A stretch of 64,000 bases of DNA from Pseudoips prasinana (taxonomy: Eukaryota > Arthropoda > Insecta > Lepidoptera > Nolidae), in NCBI GenBank assembly GCA_951640165.1, contig OX621259.1, positions 1,674,001 through 1,738,000 of the forward strand, read 5' to 3'. A program made the position numbers and the translations under genes. The notes beneath the pieces were generated by a model that had not been told where the DNA came from, ran no database searches, and worked only from the letters and a program-made list of their open reading frames with translations. Shown piece by piece: positions 30,335 to 42,909 of the stretch. Each line of letters begins with the position of its first letter. Position 1 is the stretch's first letter.

Positions 30335-33300
30335 TATTATAATACTGACGGAGACATGGCTCATCCCAGAGATATTAGATTCCGAATTCATTGACCAACG
30401 ATATTTGGTGTACAGATGCGACAGAGATCGTGTTGCTACTGGTAAAAAAGAAGGAGGTGGTACATTAGTAGCAATTTTAAAGACCTTGCGTTCCGTGGCA
30501 GTTAATCATGTTCCAAGTCTACACACTTCTATCGAGCATGTTCTCTTTAAGGTACCTAGTTTAAGTAGAGGTAAATTTCACATGATTAGTGCAGTGTACA
30601 TACCGCCTAGAACTCCAGAAAATGTATATGTAGCTTACATCGAAACTTTAGATGTTTATCTAAGAAATAGTGACGTAGAATATTTTTACCTCATAGGGGA
30701 TTACAATTTACCCGATATTGAATGGTTTTCAAATATAAGTGGATCCCTTTCTTGTGGGCAAATATGCAATGGTGGTTCACCAGTCTGCATGCACTTAAGT
30801 GCTTTTATGGCTCAACATAATGCACGTCAGTATAATACTGTTAAAAATCTTCGCGGCAACACTCTCGACTTGCTTATTAGCAACAACGCCTGTACGGTAT
30901 ATGAACCAATAGATCTATTGTTACCCCCTGATCAGCATCATCCACCTTTTTGTGCTGTTATTCCGTTCCATACAAATTACACTTATATGGTACGTAAATG
31001 CATTATGCGGTATAACTTTTACAAAGCTAATTATGACAATATTAATCAGGATATACGGAAAATCGACTGGAACACAGTCCTACAAAACGATTCTATAAAC
31101 GAAACAGTGAGTATATTTTATAATATAATTTTTGGAATAATTAAAAAACATGTACCTCTGTCAACAATCAAATCACCTAAGTTCCCAATATGGTTTTCAC
31201 CTGCGTTGGTACATATATTCAAAAATAAATCTAAAGCATGGTTAAAATGGAAAAAATATAAAAATATATCTGATTACGAACAATTCTCAATTTTTAGGGC
31301 TAGATTTCAAATAGAATGTAAAAAATGTTACAATGTTTACATGAATAATCTTGAAGACAGTATAAAAGATAATGTAAAATATTTTTGGAAATTTATTGCA
31401 ACTCGTAAATCTGGGTTGAATATTCCTTCAACTATGCGCCACGGCACTCGATTAGCTAATGAGCCGCATGAAATATGTAATATGTTTTCTAACTTCTTTA
31501 ATTCGGTTTATGAACCGTCTGCACAGACTAACGATTCCCTTAGGAGTACTGAAATGTCTGATAATAGTTCCCTCATTAGTAAGATTGAGTTCACCACCCA
31601 AAAAGTACTGCAGGCACTTCAGTCTCTTGATATAAGTAAAGGACCTGGTCCAGATGCACTGCCAGTTATTTTTCTCAGAAATACTGCCAAGAATATATGT
31701 ACTCCACTACAAATCCTTTTTAATCGGTCGCTGTCAGAAGGAATCTTCCCCGAAGCCTGGAAGCAGGCCAATATTACACCTGTCCATAAATCAGGTTCCA
31801 AAAATGACGTTGCAAATTACCGGCCAATATCAATACTGTCAACAATGTCAAAGCTTTTTGAAAGATTAGTACATAATGAACTTTATCCAGTACTTCATAA
31901 TATTATTCTACAGCAACAACATGGTTTTGTCAAGCGAAGATCGACCCAAACCAATTTACTAGTATATTCAGACTATCTATTTAATAGTATGGACTCGGGT
32001 ATCCAAGTAGATTCAGTCTATACTGACTTTAAAAAGGCGTTCGACAAGGTAGACCATGAACTTCTTTTGACCAAGATTGCTTATAATGGCATACGTGGAG
32101 ATCTGTTGAGGTGGTTTTCATCATATGTTTCGAATAGAACTCAAAAAGTAGTGATAAATGGTTTTCAATCTGCTACTACAATTGTTACATCTGGTGTACC
32201 CCAGGGATCGATACTAGGGCCTATTTCGTCTTTTATTTGTTATTTTTATAAATGATATTAGTAAATGTATCCTAAATTCTAAATTTCTTTTATACGCCGA
32301 TGATTTGAAAATTTATAGGCCGATTAAATCCTTAAATGATTGTAACGCATTGCAGGAAGATCTAAATAGGCTGCATAAATATTGTGAAGGTAATAAATTA
32401 CATCTTAGCATTTCTAAATGTTGTTGTATAACCTTCACTAAAAATAAAACAGCCATAAAATACCCCTATACGATAAATAGCACTACTTTAAATAGAGTCA
32501 GTATGATTCGAGACTTAGGCGTACTTTTGGACGAAAAGCTCCATCTTGATAATCATATTAATATGATTGTCAACAATGCTTGGCGTATGTACGGTTTTGT
32601 TATGCGCTCGGCTACTGAGTTTAAAAAACCAAGGACTTATCTGAATTTATACAGTGGTTTAATTAGATCTCAACTAGAATATGCAGTCGTGGTGTGGAAT
32701 CCTTTTTACGCTAAATACTCCGATTATATTGAGAAAGTACAGAAAATATTCGTAAAAGCTATGAACTATAAGTGCTGTCGTACATCTGCCTCGTATACCA
32801 GTCTACTCAATAAATATCATCTGTTAACTTTAAAACCCAGGCGAACTTTTCTTGAGGTAATGCTTTTGTATGGTCTTAGCAATAACGCGTATGACTGCAT
32901 GGATATTTGTAACAAAATATGCTACATAGTTCCTAGAAGACCACAGAGGCGCGCTGTACGCAAACAACCACTGTTCGCTGTCACATCTTGCCGAACTAAT
33001 TCTGGCTTAAGAGCGCCGCTTCGACGTGTCACTCGCACTTACAATGAGCAGTTTCATGACATAGATTTTTCGTTATCGGCAGGAAAATTCAAGAACACAA
33101 TCTTGAAAACTATTCAAAATTTTACTTCAATTATCAAATAGCTTTTTGTTTTTTCACAAAACACATAATTATATATTTAGGTACTTATTTATTATTTTAA
33201 TCTAGATAATAAATTTCGTTTTTTTATTTTATGCCTTAATTGTAGGTAATAAATATATTTAAGTTATTGTTTTCGGTTTATAATGTTCTCACTTAATATT

Positions 33301-33961
33301 TTTGTAATCAAAATTGTAAATTTGTAATTGTCTAGTTAAGTTTTCTACTAACTACATTTAGTGTATAGTGTGAATCACCTTAATTATATGTATTCTGTGA
33401 ATAACGTTGTGGATTACACAATGGTTTATTAGTAATAATATTTTTGTAAAATTTATTGTGTAATTGTTTGTTGTTTCAAATAAAATAAAATAAAAAATAA
33501 AATAAAATATCAAATAAGGTGCTTTAATGTTAAATCAAAATAATATAATAAAAAGAAGAAAAAGGAAAGTATTAACAAATAATAAATTAATTCATGCATT
33601 ATAGAATAATTAAATTATTACATTTACAACTGTTATAACAACTATTCATAAATTATTTATTTTAATGATTTAAGAAAGTCTTCCGAGTACAGATAAGTCC
33701 AAGACAGTATTTCTTTAGTAATTACATATTTAGCTTTCGTTTGTGGTATTAAAGAAAGGATGAATGAAAGAAGATATAATTAGTACGACTTCATGATGGT
33801 TTGACTTCATCTTGGTTTATACCGCTCATTACCTTTCCTACACTATTTATGTTCCTTTTCTAATGTGTTAGTACATGCTGTTTTGCCTTTACGGTGGGAA
33901 AGGCATAACAGCATGAGGTATCTATTAGCTTTTATGTATGTGTAACACTTTTGTTTGTCAG

Positions 33962-34180
33962 GGCGTAACTAGTGAAGGCTCGATGATCTCCGGCCCGTTT
34001 GTGTGGTGGCCGGCGAGCTGGAGCGGTGGGGGCACTGTTCGGGGCTGCGTCTGGTGCCGCGCCGACAGCCCTGGTGCACACGTGGCAGCGTTCCGCGTGC
34101 TCAGCTCCACTGCGGTGGCCAGGCCGCTGCATGTCATAGCCGACGTGCTGCACTACAGTCCGAACCACGTCACTATACAG
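33962..34180 (+). CDS. DLEC1-like gene, exon 8
   Basis: Acceptor TTTGTTTGTCAG ends at 33961. The donor used is most likely ATACAG|GTACTG at 34181. Phase 0 in and 0 out. Encodes GVTSEGSMISGPFVWWPASW, a Gly/Arg stretch, and AFRVLSSTAVARPLHVIADV ending HYSPNHVTIQ. This completes the second Ig-like domain (GPF.WWP, then P.HV.ADV). A sequence-perfect GTGAGT sits 7 bp further (34188), but using it would put exon 9 out of frame. The last 81 bp and the donor are amplified downstream (34100-38282), so the real 3' border could be any of several identical donors. Confidence 0.75.
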
Positions 34181-37100
34181 GTACTGTGTGAGTTACGTTA
34201 TGTTCGTGTGGTGGCGCTGCTCAAGCTCAGCTCCACTGCGGTGGCCAGGCCGCTGCATGTCATAGCCGACGTGCTGCACTACAGTCCGAACCACGTCACT
34301 ATACAGGTACTGTGTGAGTTACGTTATGTTCGTGTGGTGGCGCTGCTCAAGCTCAGCTCCACTGCGGTGGCCAGGCCGCTCCATGTCATAGCCGACGTGC
34401 TGCACTACAGTCCGAACCACGTCACTATACAGGTACTGTGTGAGTTACGTTATGTTCGTGTGGTGGCGCTGCTCAAGCTCAGCTCCACTGCGGTGGCCAG
34501 GCCGCTGCATGTCATAGCCGACGTGCTGCACTACAGTCCGAACCACGTCACTATACAGGTACTGTGTGAGTTACGTTATGTTCGTGTGGTGGCGCTGCTC
34601 AAGCTCAGCTCCACTGCGGTGGCCAGGCCGCTGCATGTCATAGCCGACGTGCTGCACTACAGTCCGAACCACGTCACTATACAGGTACTGTGTGAGTTAC
34701 GTTATGTTCGTGTGGTGGCGCTGCTCAAGCTCAGCTCCACTGCGGTGGCCAGGCCGCTCCATGTCATAGCCGACGTGCTGCACTACAGTCCGAACCACGT
34801 CACTATACAGGTACTGTGTGAGTTACGTTATGTTCGTGTGGTGGCGCTGCTCAAGCTCAGCTCCACTGCGGTGGCCAGGCCGCTCCATGTCATAGCCGAC
34901 GTGCTGCACTACAGTCCGAACCACGTCACTATACAGGTACTGTGTGAGTTACGTTATGTTCGTGTGGTGGCGCTGCTCAAGCTCAGCTCCACTGCGGTGG
35001 CCAGGCCGCTGCATGTCATAGCCGACGTGCTGCACTACAGTCCGAACCACGTCACTATACAGGTACTGTGTGAGTTACGTTATGTTCGTGTGGTGGCGCT
35101 GCTCAAGCTCAGCTCCACTGCGGTGGCCAGGCCGCTCCATGTCATAGCCGACGTGCTGCACTACAGTCCGAACCACGTCACTATACAGGTACTGTGTGAG
35201 TTACGTTATGTTCGTGTGGTGGCGCTGCTCAAGCTCAGCTCCACTGCGGTGGCCAGGCCGCTGCATGTCATAGCCGACGTGCTGCACTACAGTCCGAACC
35301 ACGTCACTATACAGGTACTGTGTGAGTTACGTTATGTTCGTGTGGTGGCGCTGCTCAAGCTCAGCTCCACTGCGGTGGCCAGGCCGCTCCATGTCATAGC
35401 CGACGTGCTGCACTACAGTCCGAACCACGTCACTATACAGGTACTGTGTGAGTTACGTTATGTTCGTGTGGTGGCGCTGCTCAAGCTCAGCTCCACTGCG
35501 GTGGCCAGGCCGCTCCATGTCATAGCCGACGTGCTGCACTACAGTCCGAACCACGTCACTATACAGGTACTGTGTGAGTTACGTTATGTTCGTGTGGTGG
35601 CGCTGCTCAAGCTCAGCTCCACTGCGGTGGCCAGGCCGCTCCATGTCATAGCCGACGTGCTGCACTACAGTCCGAACCACGTCACTATACAGGTACTGTG
35701 TGAGTTACGTTATGTTCGTGTGGTGGCGCTGCTCAAGCTCAGCTCCACTGCGGTGGCCAGGCCGCTGCATGTCATAGCCGACGTGCTGCACTACAGTCCG
35801 AACCACGTCACTATACAGGTACTGTGTGAGTTACGTTATGTTCGTGTGGTGGCGCTGCTCAAGCTCAGCTCCACTGCGGTGGCCAGGCCGCTGCATGTCA
35901 TAGCCGACGTGCTGCACTACAGTCCGAACCACGTCACTATACAGGTACTGTGTGAGTTACGTTATGTTCGTGTGGTGGCGCTGCTCAAGCTCAGCTCCAC
36001 TACGGTGGCCAGGCCGCTGCATGTCATAGCCGACGTGCTGCACTACAGTCCGAACCACGTCACTATACAGGTACTGTGTGAGTTACGTTATGTTCGTGTG
36101 GTGGCGCTGCTCAAGCTCAGCTCCACTGCGGTGGCCAGGCCGCTGCATGTCATAGCCGACGTGCTGCACTACAGTCCGAACCACGTCACTATACAGGTAC
36201 TGTGTGAGTTACGTTATGTTCGTGTGGTGGCGCTGCTCAAGCTCAGCTCCACTGCGGTGGCCAGGCCGCTGCATGTCATAGCCGACGTGCTGCACTACAG
36301 TCCGAACCACGTCACTATACAGGTACTGTGTGAGTTACGTTATGTTCGTGTGGTGGCGCTGCTCAAGCTCAGCTCCACTGCGGTGGCCAGGCCGCTGCAT
36401 GTCATAGCCGACGTGCTGCACTACAGTCCGAACCACGTCACTATACAGGTACTGTGTGAGTTACGTTATGTTCGTGTGGTGGCGCTGCTCAAGCTCAGCT
36501 CCACTGCGGTGGCCAGGCCGCTGCATGTCATAGCCGACGTGCTGCACTACAGTCCGAACCACGTCACTATACAGGTTGTCACGTTTATCTTTAACCCTAA
36601 CAGTAGGTAATAAAAAATAACGTAAACAAAATAGTTTCTAGAAAGTAGTTTTATTTCTAAGCAGTATAAAAAAGTCAAGTAAGTAATAGGGTCGTGGGTA
36701 GGTTTAATCCCTTAAGTTATAACAAAGTTGCCCTCCAGTCCAGACTTCCCTGACATATGTACCAGCCCGCCGACTTGACAGGGGAGCCCTCTCCACATTC
36801 AGACGTCCACCGCGCGCCGCGGGAAGGTAAACAGATATGTAGTAACAGTATACTGTAGTGGACAGTTCCACGTCCAGACGTAGTTCCCAGTATGGGAAAT
36901 AACAACACTTAAATATTTAATTACTTTTGATCAGATCTAAACTTTATATGAACACAAAATCTGCAGCTAAACAAATAAACTCAAATATTTGCCAGTCACT
37001 CCGTGTCTCGAGCGAGCGGAGAAGTGTCTCACTTCACCTCGATCTTTTAATGTGTCGTCCGTTTCACTCGGCGCGGCATTCATGTAAGTCAGAGATCATA

Positions 37101-38282
37101 AGTAGGTACATGTCTCTGTTCGCAAGCCCATTCATTCAAAATCATATTATAAAATTAATTATCAAAGTATGATTGACATTTATAAATGTTACAAGGTACT
37201 GTGTGAGTTACGTTATGTTCGTGCGGTGGCGCTACTCAAGCTCAGCTCCACTGCGGTGGCCAGGCCGCTGCATGTCATAGCCGACGTGCTGCACTACAGT
37301 CCGCACCACGTCACTATACAGGTACTGTGTGAGTTACGTTATGTTCGTGTGGTGGCGCTGCTCAAGCTCAGCTCCACTGCGGTGGCCAGGCCGCTGCATG
37401 TCATAGCCGACGTGCTGCACTACAGTCCGAACCACGTCACTATACAGGTACTGTGTGAGTTACGTTATGTTCGTGTGGTGGCGCTGCTCAAGCTCAGCTC
37501 CACTGCGGTGGCCAGGCCGCTGCATGTCATAGCCGACGTGCTGCACTACAGTCCGAACCACGTCACTATACAGGTACTGTGTGAGTTACGTTATGTTCGT
37601 GTGGTGGCGCTGCTCAAGCTCAGCTCCACTGCGGTGGCCAGGCCGCTGCATGTCATAGCCGACGTGCTGCACTACAGTCCGAACCACGTCACTATACAGG
37701 TACTGTGTGAGTTACGTTATGTTCGTGTGGTGGCGCTGCTCAAGCTCAGCTCCACTGCGGTGGCCAGGCCGCTGCATGTCATAGCCGACGTGCTGCACTA
37801 CAGTCCGAACCACGTCACTATACAGGTACTGTGTGAGTTACGTTATGTTCGTGTGGTGGCGCTGCTCAAGCTCAGCTCCACTGCGGTGGCCAGGCCGCTG
37901 CATGTCATAGCCGACGTGCTGCTCTACAGTCCGAACCACGTCACTATACAGGTACTGTGTGAGTTACGTTATGTTCGTGTGGTGGCGCTGCTCAAGCTCA
38001 GCTCCACTGCGGTGGCCAGGCCGCTGCATGTCATAGCCGACGTGCTGCACTACAGTCCGAACCACGTCACTATACAGGTACTGTGTGAGTTACGTTATGT
38101 TCGTGTGGTGGCGCTGCTCAAGCTCAGCTCCACTGCGGTGGCCAGGCCGCTGCATGTCATAGCCGACGTGCTGCACTACAGTCCGAACCACGTCACTATA
38201 CAGGTACTGTGTGAGTTACGTTATGTTCGTGTGGTGGCGCTGCTCAAGCTCAGCTCCACTGCGGTGGCCAGGCCGCTGCATG
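34100..38282 (+). repeat. 126-bp tandem array of exon 8 end plus splice donor
   Basis: The unit is 81 bp of exon 8 (from CTCAGCTCCACTGCGG to ATACAG) plus 45 bp of intron (from GTACTGTGTGAG). Twenty exon-end copies lie at 34100-36574, exactly 126 bp apart without indels. After a solo LTR (36577-37193), eight full copies and a ninth truncated one run to 38282. Variants are few: CTG/CTC in a Leu codon, one GCG to ACG, a CAC/AAC and a CTG/CTA. The period is 3 x 42 and the frame is open, so the first block can be read as 42-residue repeats (LSSTAVARPLHV..., ...VTIQVLCELRYVRVVALLK). Whether it is translated or only intron is not decidable here. Confidence 0.9.
36577..37193. mobile_element. solo LTR inserted in the 126-bp array
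   Basis: It begins TGTCACG and ends GTTACA. AGGT is repeated at 36573-36576 and 37194-37197. Without it, and with one AGGT, the array unit ATACAGGTACTG is restored. The 617 bp contains an AATAAA near 36610 and a GC-rich middle. No gag/pol sequence. TG...CA ends and a 4-bp duplication fit an LTR retrotransposon (Gypsy or BEL type). Confidence 0.8.
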
Positions 38283-38293
38283 GTATAACTTAA

Positions 38294-38585
38294 TCCTACT
38301 AATATTATAAAGGCGAAAGTTTGTGACTGTGTGAGTGTGTATGTCTGTTACTTCTTCATGTCTAAACGGCTGGAGCGATTTTAATAAAATTTGGTACGGA
38401 GTTAGTTGACACCCTGGATTAACACGTAGGCTATAATATATAAAGTTTAATGCGGGTAAAACCATGGGGCACAGCTAGTCGCACTAATATTATAAAAGTG
38501 AAAGTTTGTGAGTTTGTGAATGTGTATGTTTGTTACTCTTTTAAGCCAAAACTTCTTTACCGCAACCCCGGGGTATTGCTAGTAT
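38294..38585 (+). mobile_element. two adjacent Helitrons
   Basis: TCCTACTAATATTATAAAGG starts the first; it ends 'gcgggtaaaaccatgggg...gctagt'. A second 5' end ('cactaatattataaaagtga') starts at once and ends '...gctagt' at about 38583. They follow the truncated last unit of the exon array. Confidence 0.7.
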
Positions 38586-38599
38586 AATAATATTATTTC

Positions 38600-38760
38600 C
38601 TGGGACATGATTCACTCACAGCCATCTGATCCCAAACTAAGCAGAACTTGGACTGTTGAAACCAGATAACTGATATACTGCATACTACTTTTAATTTGTT
38701 AATACATACTTACACCCAGAATCAAACACATACCAACTACGCCAACCAGCCCGTCTTGAA
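38600..38760 (-). mobile_element. SINE, internally deleted
   Basis: Reverse tail 'gccatctgatcccaaactaa' and 'gcagaacttggactg', then the head remnant 'aactacgccaaccagcccgt'. The body is missing. Confidence 0.55.
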
Positions 38761-39022
38761 TTGGTGCACTACAATCCGAACCACACACAGATATCTAAAA
38801 ATAGGAGATAGGCCGTCCCACTAATATCCTATGCAGTCCAAGTGTCGCCAAATTAATTTACGCACACAATGACTCACTGAATAAATACAAAGACACGCAC
38901 ACATTGCATTTACGCACTCTTGGAGATCTTCGCTCACATTGGGTAACACGTTCAAAAAGGATTTAAGTGTTTGTTAATACATACACGCGTCAGCATGCAC
39001 TCACACAAAGGCTACAGGCTTA

Positions 39023-39910
39023 TGCCCGGTTCCTTTATTTTACGATCCGTCATTGGACCAACGTTACCATCCGTAATTCAGCTACCGATACCGATGCAAA
39101 ACTAGTGTTCCACAATGCCCTACCTGCGACGAACATCCGTAGTTTAAACCACCTACGACTCGTTCCGCGATGAACCTCTCGCTCCTCTTCACGATTAGTT
39201 ATAACAAAACGTCGTACGTCAATTATGCGACTAAAATCATTTATTATTCTGTAATATTATGTGAGTAATAGTACAAATTACTGTACTTATAGTTACAGTA
39301 ATAATTTAATTTGCGTTTTAGGTTTAAAATATTTATAAATCATTAGTATTGAAAATTTGATGTTACGAGTGCATGGTGTGAACAAAACGCGTAACAGGAA
39401 AGCGCATGGCGCATGCGTCTGTCGTCTGACGTCTGTCCAAGAGTATTTCATGGTTTCTAAATAAGTTTTTAAATTGAGTATTTAATCTAAGGTTTGTGGT
39501 TATGAAATCTTAGAAGATAGAAAAATAATCAACCCTTTCTAACGGAAAACAAAGCCATGAATTCTCTATCAGTTTCAGAGGTAGACATCACGGAAATCTC
39601 CTCAAACACTATGTTAACTACCAAAATAAAATACAAACGACTGGTAAACCGACCGAATTCGACTAGTAATCAAAGCAGTAACGCCTCGTTATTTTGACAG
39701 TTCCGTGACAGTAGAAAATATTTATAGGAACACTTTCGAACGCATCTCCATACAATAAGCTTACTAACGTCCTCCCATCCGTTAGTAACCAGACGTCGGT
39801 TATTTGGATAACGACTAGTATTTTATAGGAACGGTTTTGCGTTACGCCTGGTAGAAATTCTAACTATTCGTAGTAGAAACGATTCGTTTTTGGAATATAG
39901 GAACCGGGCG
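39023..39910. mobile_element. DNA transposon remnant, TTA target site
   Basis: Left end TGCCCGGTTCCTTTATTTT; right end complement CGCCCGGTTCCTATATTCC. TTA is present on both sides (39020-39022 and 39911-39913). A 3-bp TTA duplication fits PIF/Harbinger. The 888 bp has no transposase. A 48-codon frame from 39557 (MNSLSVSEVDITEISSNTML) is not recognisable. Confidence 0.55.
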
Positions 39911-39913
39911 TTA

Positions 39914-41560
39914 GTGAGTTCAACGGGTAGTTAATAGAATGTTATCGATATGTGGCAATTTAAGTATTCGATGATGCGAAATTACAAGTCAAAAATACTT
40001 ATTAATTGGTTTTTATTTGCACACAATAAAACAGATCAAATAACTTCTTGATCACTGTCCAGTAAAATGTAAATATTTATTCAGCACCTGTCGTTTCGAA
40101 AGTATGGGTACAGCATTCTTTGACAAATAATGCATCCTTGTATTAATATATTTCTCCATTACAGCTTTGATAAGCATAATAAGGTGATTGTCCATGGGTG
40201 ATTGGTCATATTGGTAAAACCGTGAGAGCCATCGATATACGTGTTCGAGTACAGTGACGAAGGCAATCACTACGCCTCAGACAGCATGGCTCGGACCAAG
40301 AACATGAGCAGCGGCCGTACGGCGCAAAAACACGTTGGCGATCATATAGTTCTTTGCATTATTCATTGCAGCGTGAGAACTATACATCGACACATTTAGG
40401 TATGAAAAGCAGCAGTGTATACATCACAATTCGAACTAATAAATTTAAATTCACCACTTGCATACTTGCAGTAAAAGCCGGAATACTTAATTAAATATGA
40501 TGTTTTATAAAAATAAACTGTATTTACCTGTGAAATGTGATCCCATTGGTGTGTGAATTAGTAGTGTCACTACGATGTTTACATGTAACGATAGCAAAGG
40601 ACGGCATTTCGGATAAAACTCAATATTTGTGTCAGAAGCACAGATGTATTCATTTGGGCGCGAAAGTGAGCGGACTGATGGTGGTTATTCGCGGTGTAAG
40701 CACATCTGAGCACACTGTAGGCGGCTAATACGCGTTAGTTTGTCCTCTCTTTAGTACTTAATGCTCTGAGGAACCACATAACTGCACAATTATGCCGCGC
40801 AATTTATGAACGCAGTAAAGAAAGTGGCGTTTACAAATTCTTTATATAATGTGATATGTTTAGGTATTATGTTTGTAAATATATTAATATCCATTTAACA
40901 CAGCGCCATCTACCCCAAACAAAGCAATTTGTATTTTTTCTCTTTTTAGGTTTTGAACATCAAAGGGAAAAAGGAACTCTTATAGGATCACTTTGTTCTC
41001 TCTCTGTTTCAGTTGAAATTGAATGAATATCACAAATAAAACTAGAAATTCTTTGAAGCTGTGAATAATTCTAACTCTTAAAAGTTAGAGTTATTTTGGT
41101 AATATAATCGAAAGGTCAGGCCTTTAATGCCGCATATTTTGATACTACTATTTCTCGTAGTCCAAGAATTAGGAAATTACCAAGTAAAGAAAATTGGAAA
41201 ATATTTAGATTGGCTCGTATTTTCTTGTTGCGTTGTTTCTGACGTATAATATAAATTGCCAAAATTATATTATTTCCCGAACTTATGCTCAAATGCAGCT
41301 AAAGCAACCGATTACTTTTGTCTATGGCTTAATGAAGTACCGGAGGCATTATCGACGCGAAACTATTTGTATATTTGTCCCAAATCTGAATCACAATTTT
41401 CTGAATCTGAATTACTATTTTCCCATGTGCCGGAGTGGAAATAAATATAACCTGCTCGTTTTTTTATTTCCATTCCATCTGCATACATGAAAATTGTTAT
41501 TCAGATACCAGTTCCTTTCAGTCTCATGAATTCGTAATTGTGATCGCCTACTAATAATTG
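39914..41560. other. intron 8, nothing recognised
   Basis: AT-rich, unique-looking sequence. Open frames are short and have no recognisable motifs. Confidence 0.4.
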
Positions 41561-41564
41561 CTCT

Positions 41565-41810
41565 AAGTGGACCAATTTGCGCGTAAATGCTCATTTGATA
41601 ATGTTGCGCCAGATCGTCTCAACTGGGCCGTGTTGAAACCGGTAGTAGATGAACCCGCTGAGTTTGTTTCGCTGGGTCCTCTTAGTTTGGGTGCTCTGGT
41701 GGTAGCATTAAAACACGACCGTCGCTATACCCACCAGGCTTTCCTCAATATAGACAGCACCATTTAGACACATCTTGTCAATGGTGCTGCCTATTTGAAT
41801 TGAATTGAAA
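41565..41810 (+). repeat. unclassified repeat (partner of 11330-11500)
   Basis: Shared words as at 11330-11500. Here the copy goes on to 'cctcaatatagacagcacca' and 'cacatcttgtcaatggtgct'. Likely a LINE 3' UTR. Confidence 0.5.
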
Positions 41811-42279
41811 TTGTGCAGTCATACTGATTATTTGGTATGCAATATATTTATCACATTTCCTTAGTACAATTTATTTGTTGCACTCCTGCTACTGTTTACT
41901 TTACTTTCAGTTCCTATTCAAAGGTTGTCTGGAATAGATCAATTAAGGCGATAAGATCGCCCATTGTACATTATGTTCTTTATATCCAATGTACTTTCTT
42001 TCCGTTTGAGTTTGTACAATAAAGAGTAGGTATTTTATCTATCTTTCTATATTGAGGAAATAATAGAAAGAAGTAGTTGAATATATTATTATCTAAGACT
42101 ATAAGCTTTGGCAATTAATATTTACACAATTAACCTTAAATAACCAATGGGACAATAACTTCAAGAATTTATTATTTTAAAATTAAATTATATTTTACAT
42201 GATCAAATATAAGTTACGATCGAACAATCTATTTATACCAAGAATTTTTATCTATAGTTAATTTGTATTACTATTCATG

Positions 42280-42345
42280 TTTCCACTATTTACAGGCGCT
42301 TTTTAAAGTTTTCGTGAATAAAAACCGGTTTTATTTTATTTATTT
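42280..42345 (+). repeat. LINE 3' end fragment
   Basis: 'aggcgctttttaaagttttc' and 'gtgaataaaaaccggtttta' are the inverse of 11028-11100, followed by a TTTATTTA tail. Confidence 0.55.
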
Positions 42346-42785
42346 ACTAGGGTATACCAAGCTTTAAGCCTAATGAGCAAGTCTAAACCGAACTGGCCAG
42401 CTTTTTATTTCCACTCCGCTAGCATATGGGAAAATTGTTATTGAGATTCAAAAACCTGCAGTTCCATAAAACTATAATATAAAGACTGCGTCACATATAC
42501 AACCCATTTGGTTTGAATTTATATGTTGAAAGAGAAGAGAAATCATAGAAAACGAGTAATCTATTCTAGGTTATTGTGCACAGCGGGGCCGTTACACGTG
42601 TTATGAAATACACGAATGCTAGGCATTATATAAAACAACAACACCTAAATAAACTTATACGTGACAATGTGGGGCAATGAGAGACTGGGGAACTATTTTT
42701 AATTAGTCCTCGGTCTCGATTATATATCAATATAAAACATTAAGCAATTTCTTTACGTCGTATTTCTTGCGACTGATGACAGCCT

Positions 42786-42880
42786 CATTGGTCTAAAAGA
42801 AGGTCAAGCGCACATTATGTGATCCTTAGTTCGAATCCTAGTTCGGGTCAAACAGTGTTAATGGCAGTATTCTGTAAATA
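42786..42880 (+). mobile_element. tRNA-like SINE head
   Basis: 'gcctcattggtctaaaagaa' (A-box-like) and AGTTCGAATCCTAG (B box), then 'ggcagtattctg'. Same family as 26737-26838; too diverged to be a tRNA gene. Confidence 0.55.
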
Positions 42881-42909
42881 AACATTTCAAAATAGAGAAC
42901 CACACAGTT

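Larger units (their letters stand above)
28945..33141 (+). pseudogene. LINE ORF2 (EN+RT), interrupted and frameshifted
   Basis: The endonuclease starts with YYQNCRGIRTK and LHILYMNILLNCYD before the mariner, and resumes with LTETWLIPEILDSEFIDQ after it. It continues with YLIGDYNLPDIEW and NTLDLLIS. RT motifs: NYRPISILSTMSKLFERL, QHGFVKRRSTQTN, YTDFKKAFDKVDHELLL, SGVPQGSILGP. The frame breaks near 32222 by a small indel. The next frame carries FINDISKCILNSKFLLYADD and runs to a TAG at 33139-33141. Apart from the insertion and the frameshift the reading frame is clean, so inactivation looks fairly recent. Jockey/CR1 group; exact clade not determined. Confidence 0.8.
28025..33512 (+). mobile_element. 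LINE, 5'-truncated, split by a mariner
   Basis: ORF1 end (28025-28336), spacer, ORF2 (about 28945-33141) and a 3' UTR ending in an AAATAAAAT-rich run at 33478-33512. A 1309-bp DNA transposon interrupts ORF2 at 29026-30334. It lies in sense orientation in intron 7 of the DLEC1-like gene. Confidence 0.8.

Noticed and set aside
34188..34193. GTGAGT as the exon 8 donor
   Set aside because: It matches the intron consensus better than GTACTG, but it leaves exon 9 in a frame with a stop. It could be used only with an unseen extra exon.
33938..36610. 890-codon open frame of 42-residue repeats
   Set aside because: It is exon 8 plus the 126-bp array that contains its splice donor. The frame runs into a solo LTR and ends there. 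It is not annotated as one protein, although read-through isoforms are raised as a finding.
37169..38293. 374-codon repeat frame
   Set aside because: Right-hand part of the same array, entered from LTR sequence. There is no independent start or acceptor.
42786..42850. tRNA gene on the plus strand
   Set aside because: Diverged anticodon arm and SINE-like continuation.
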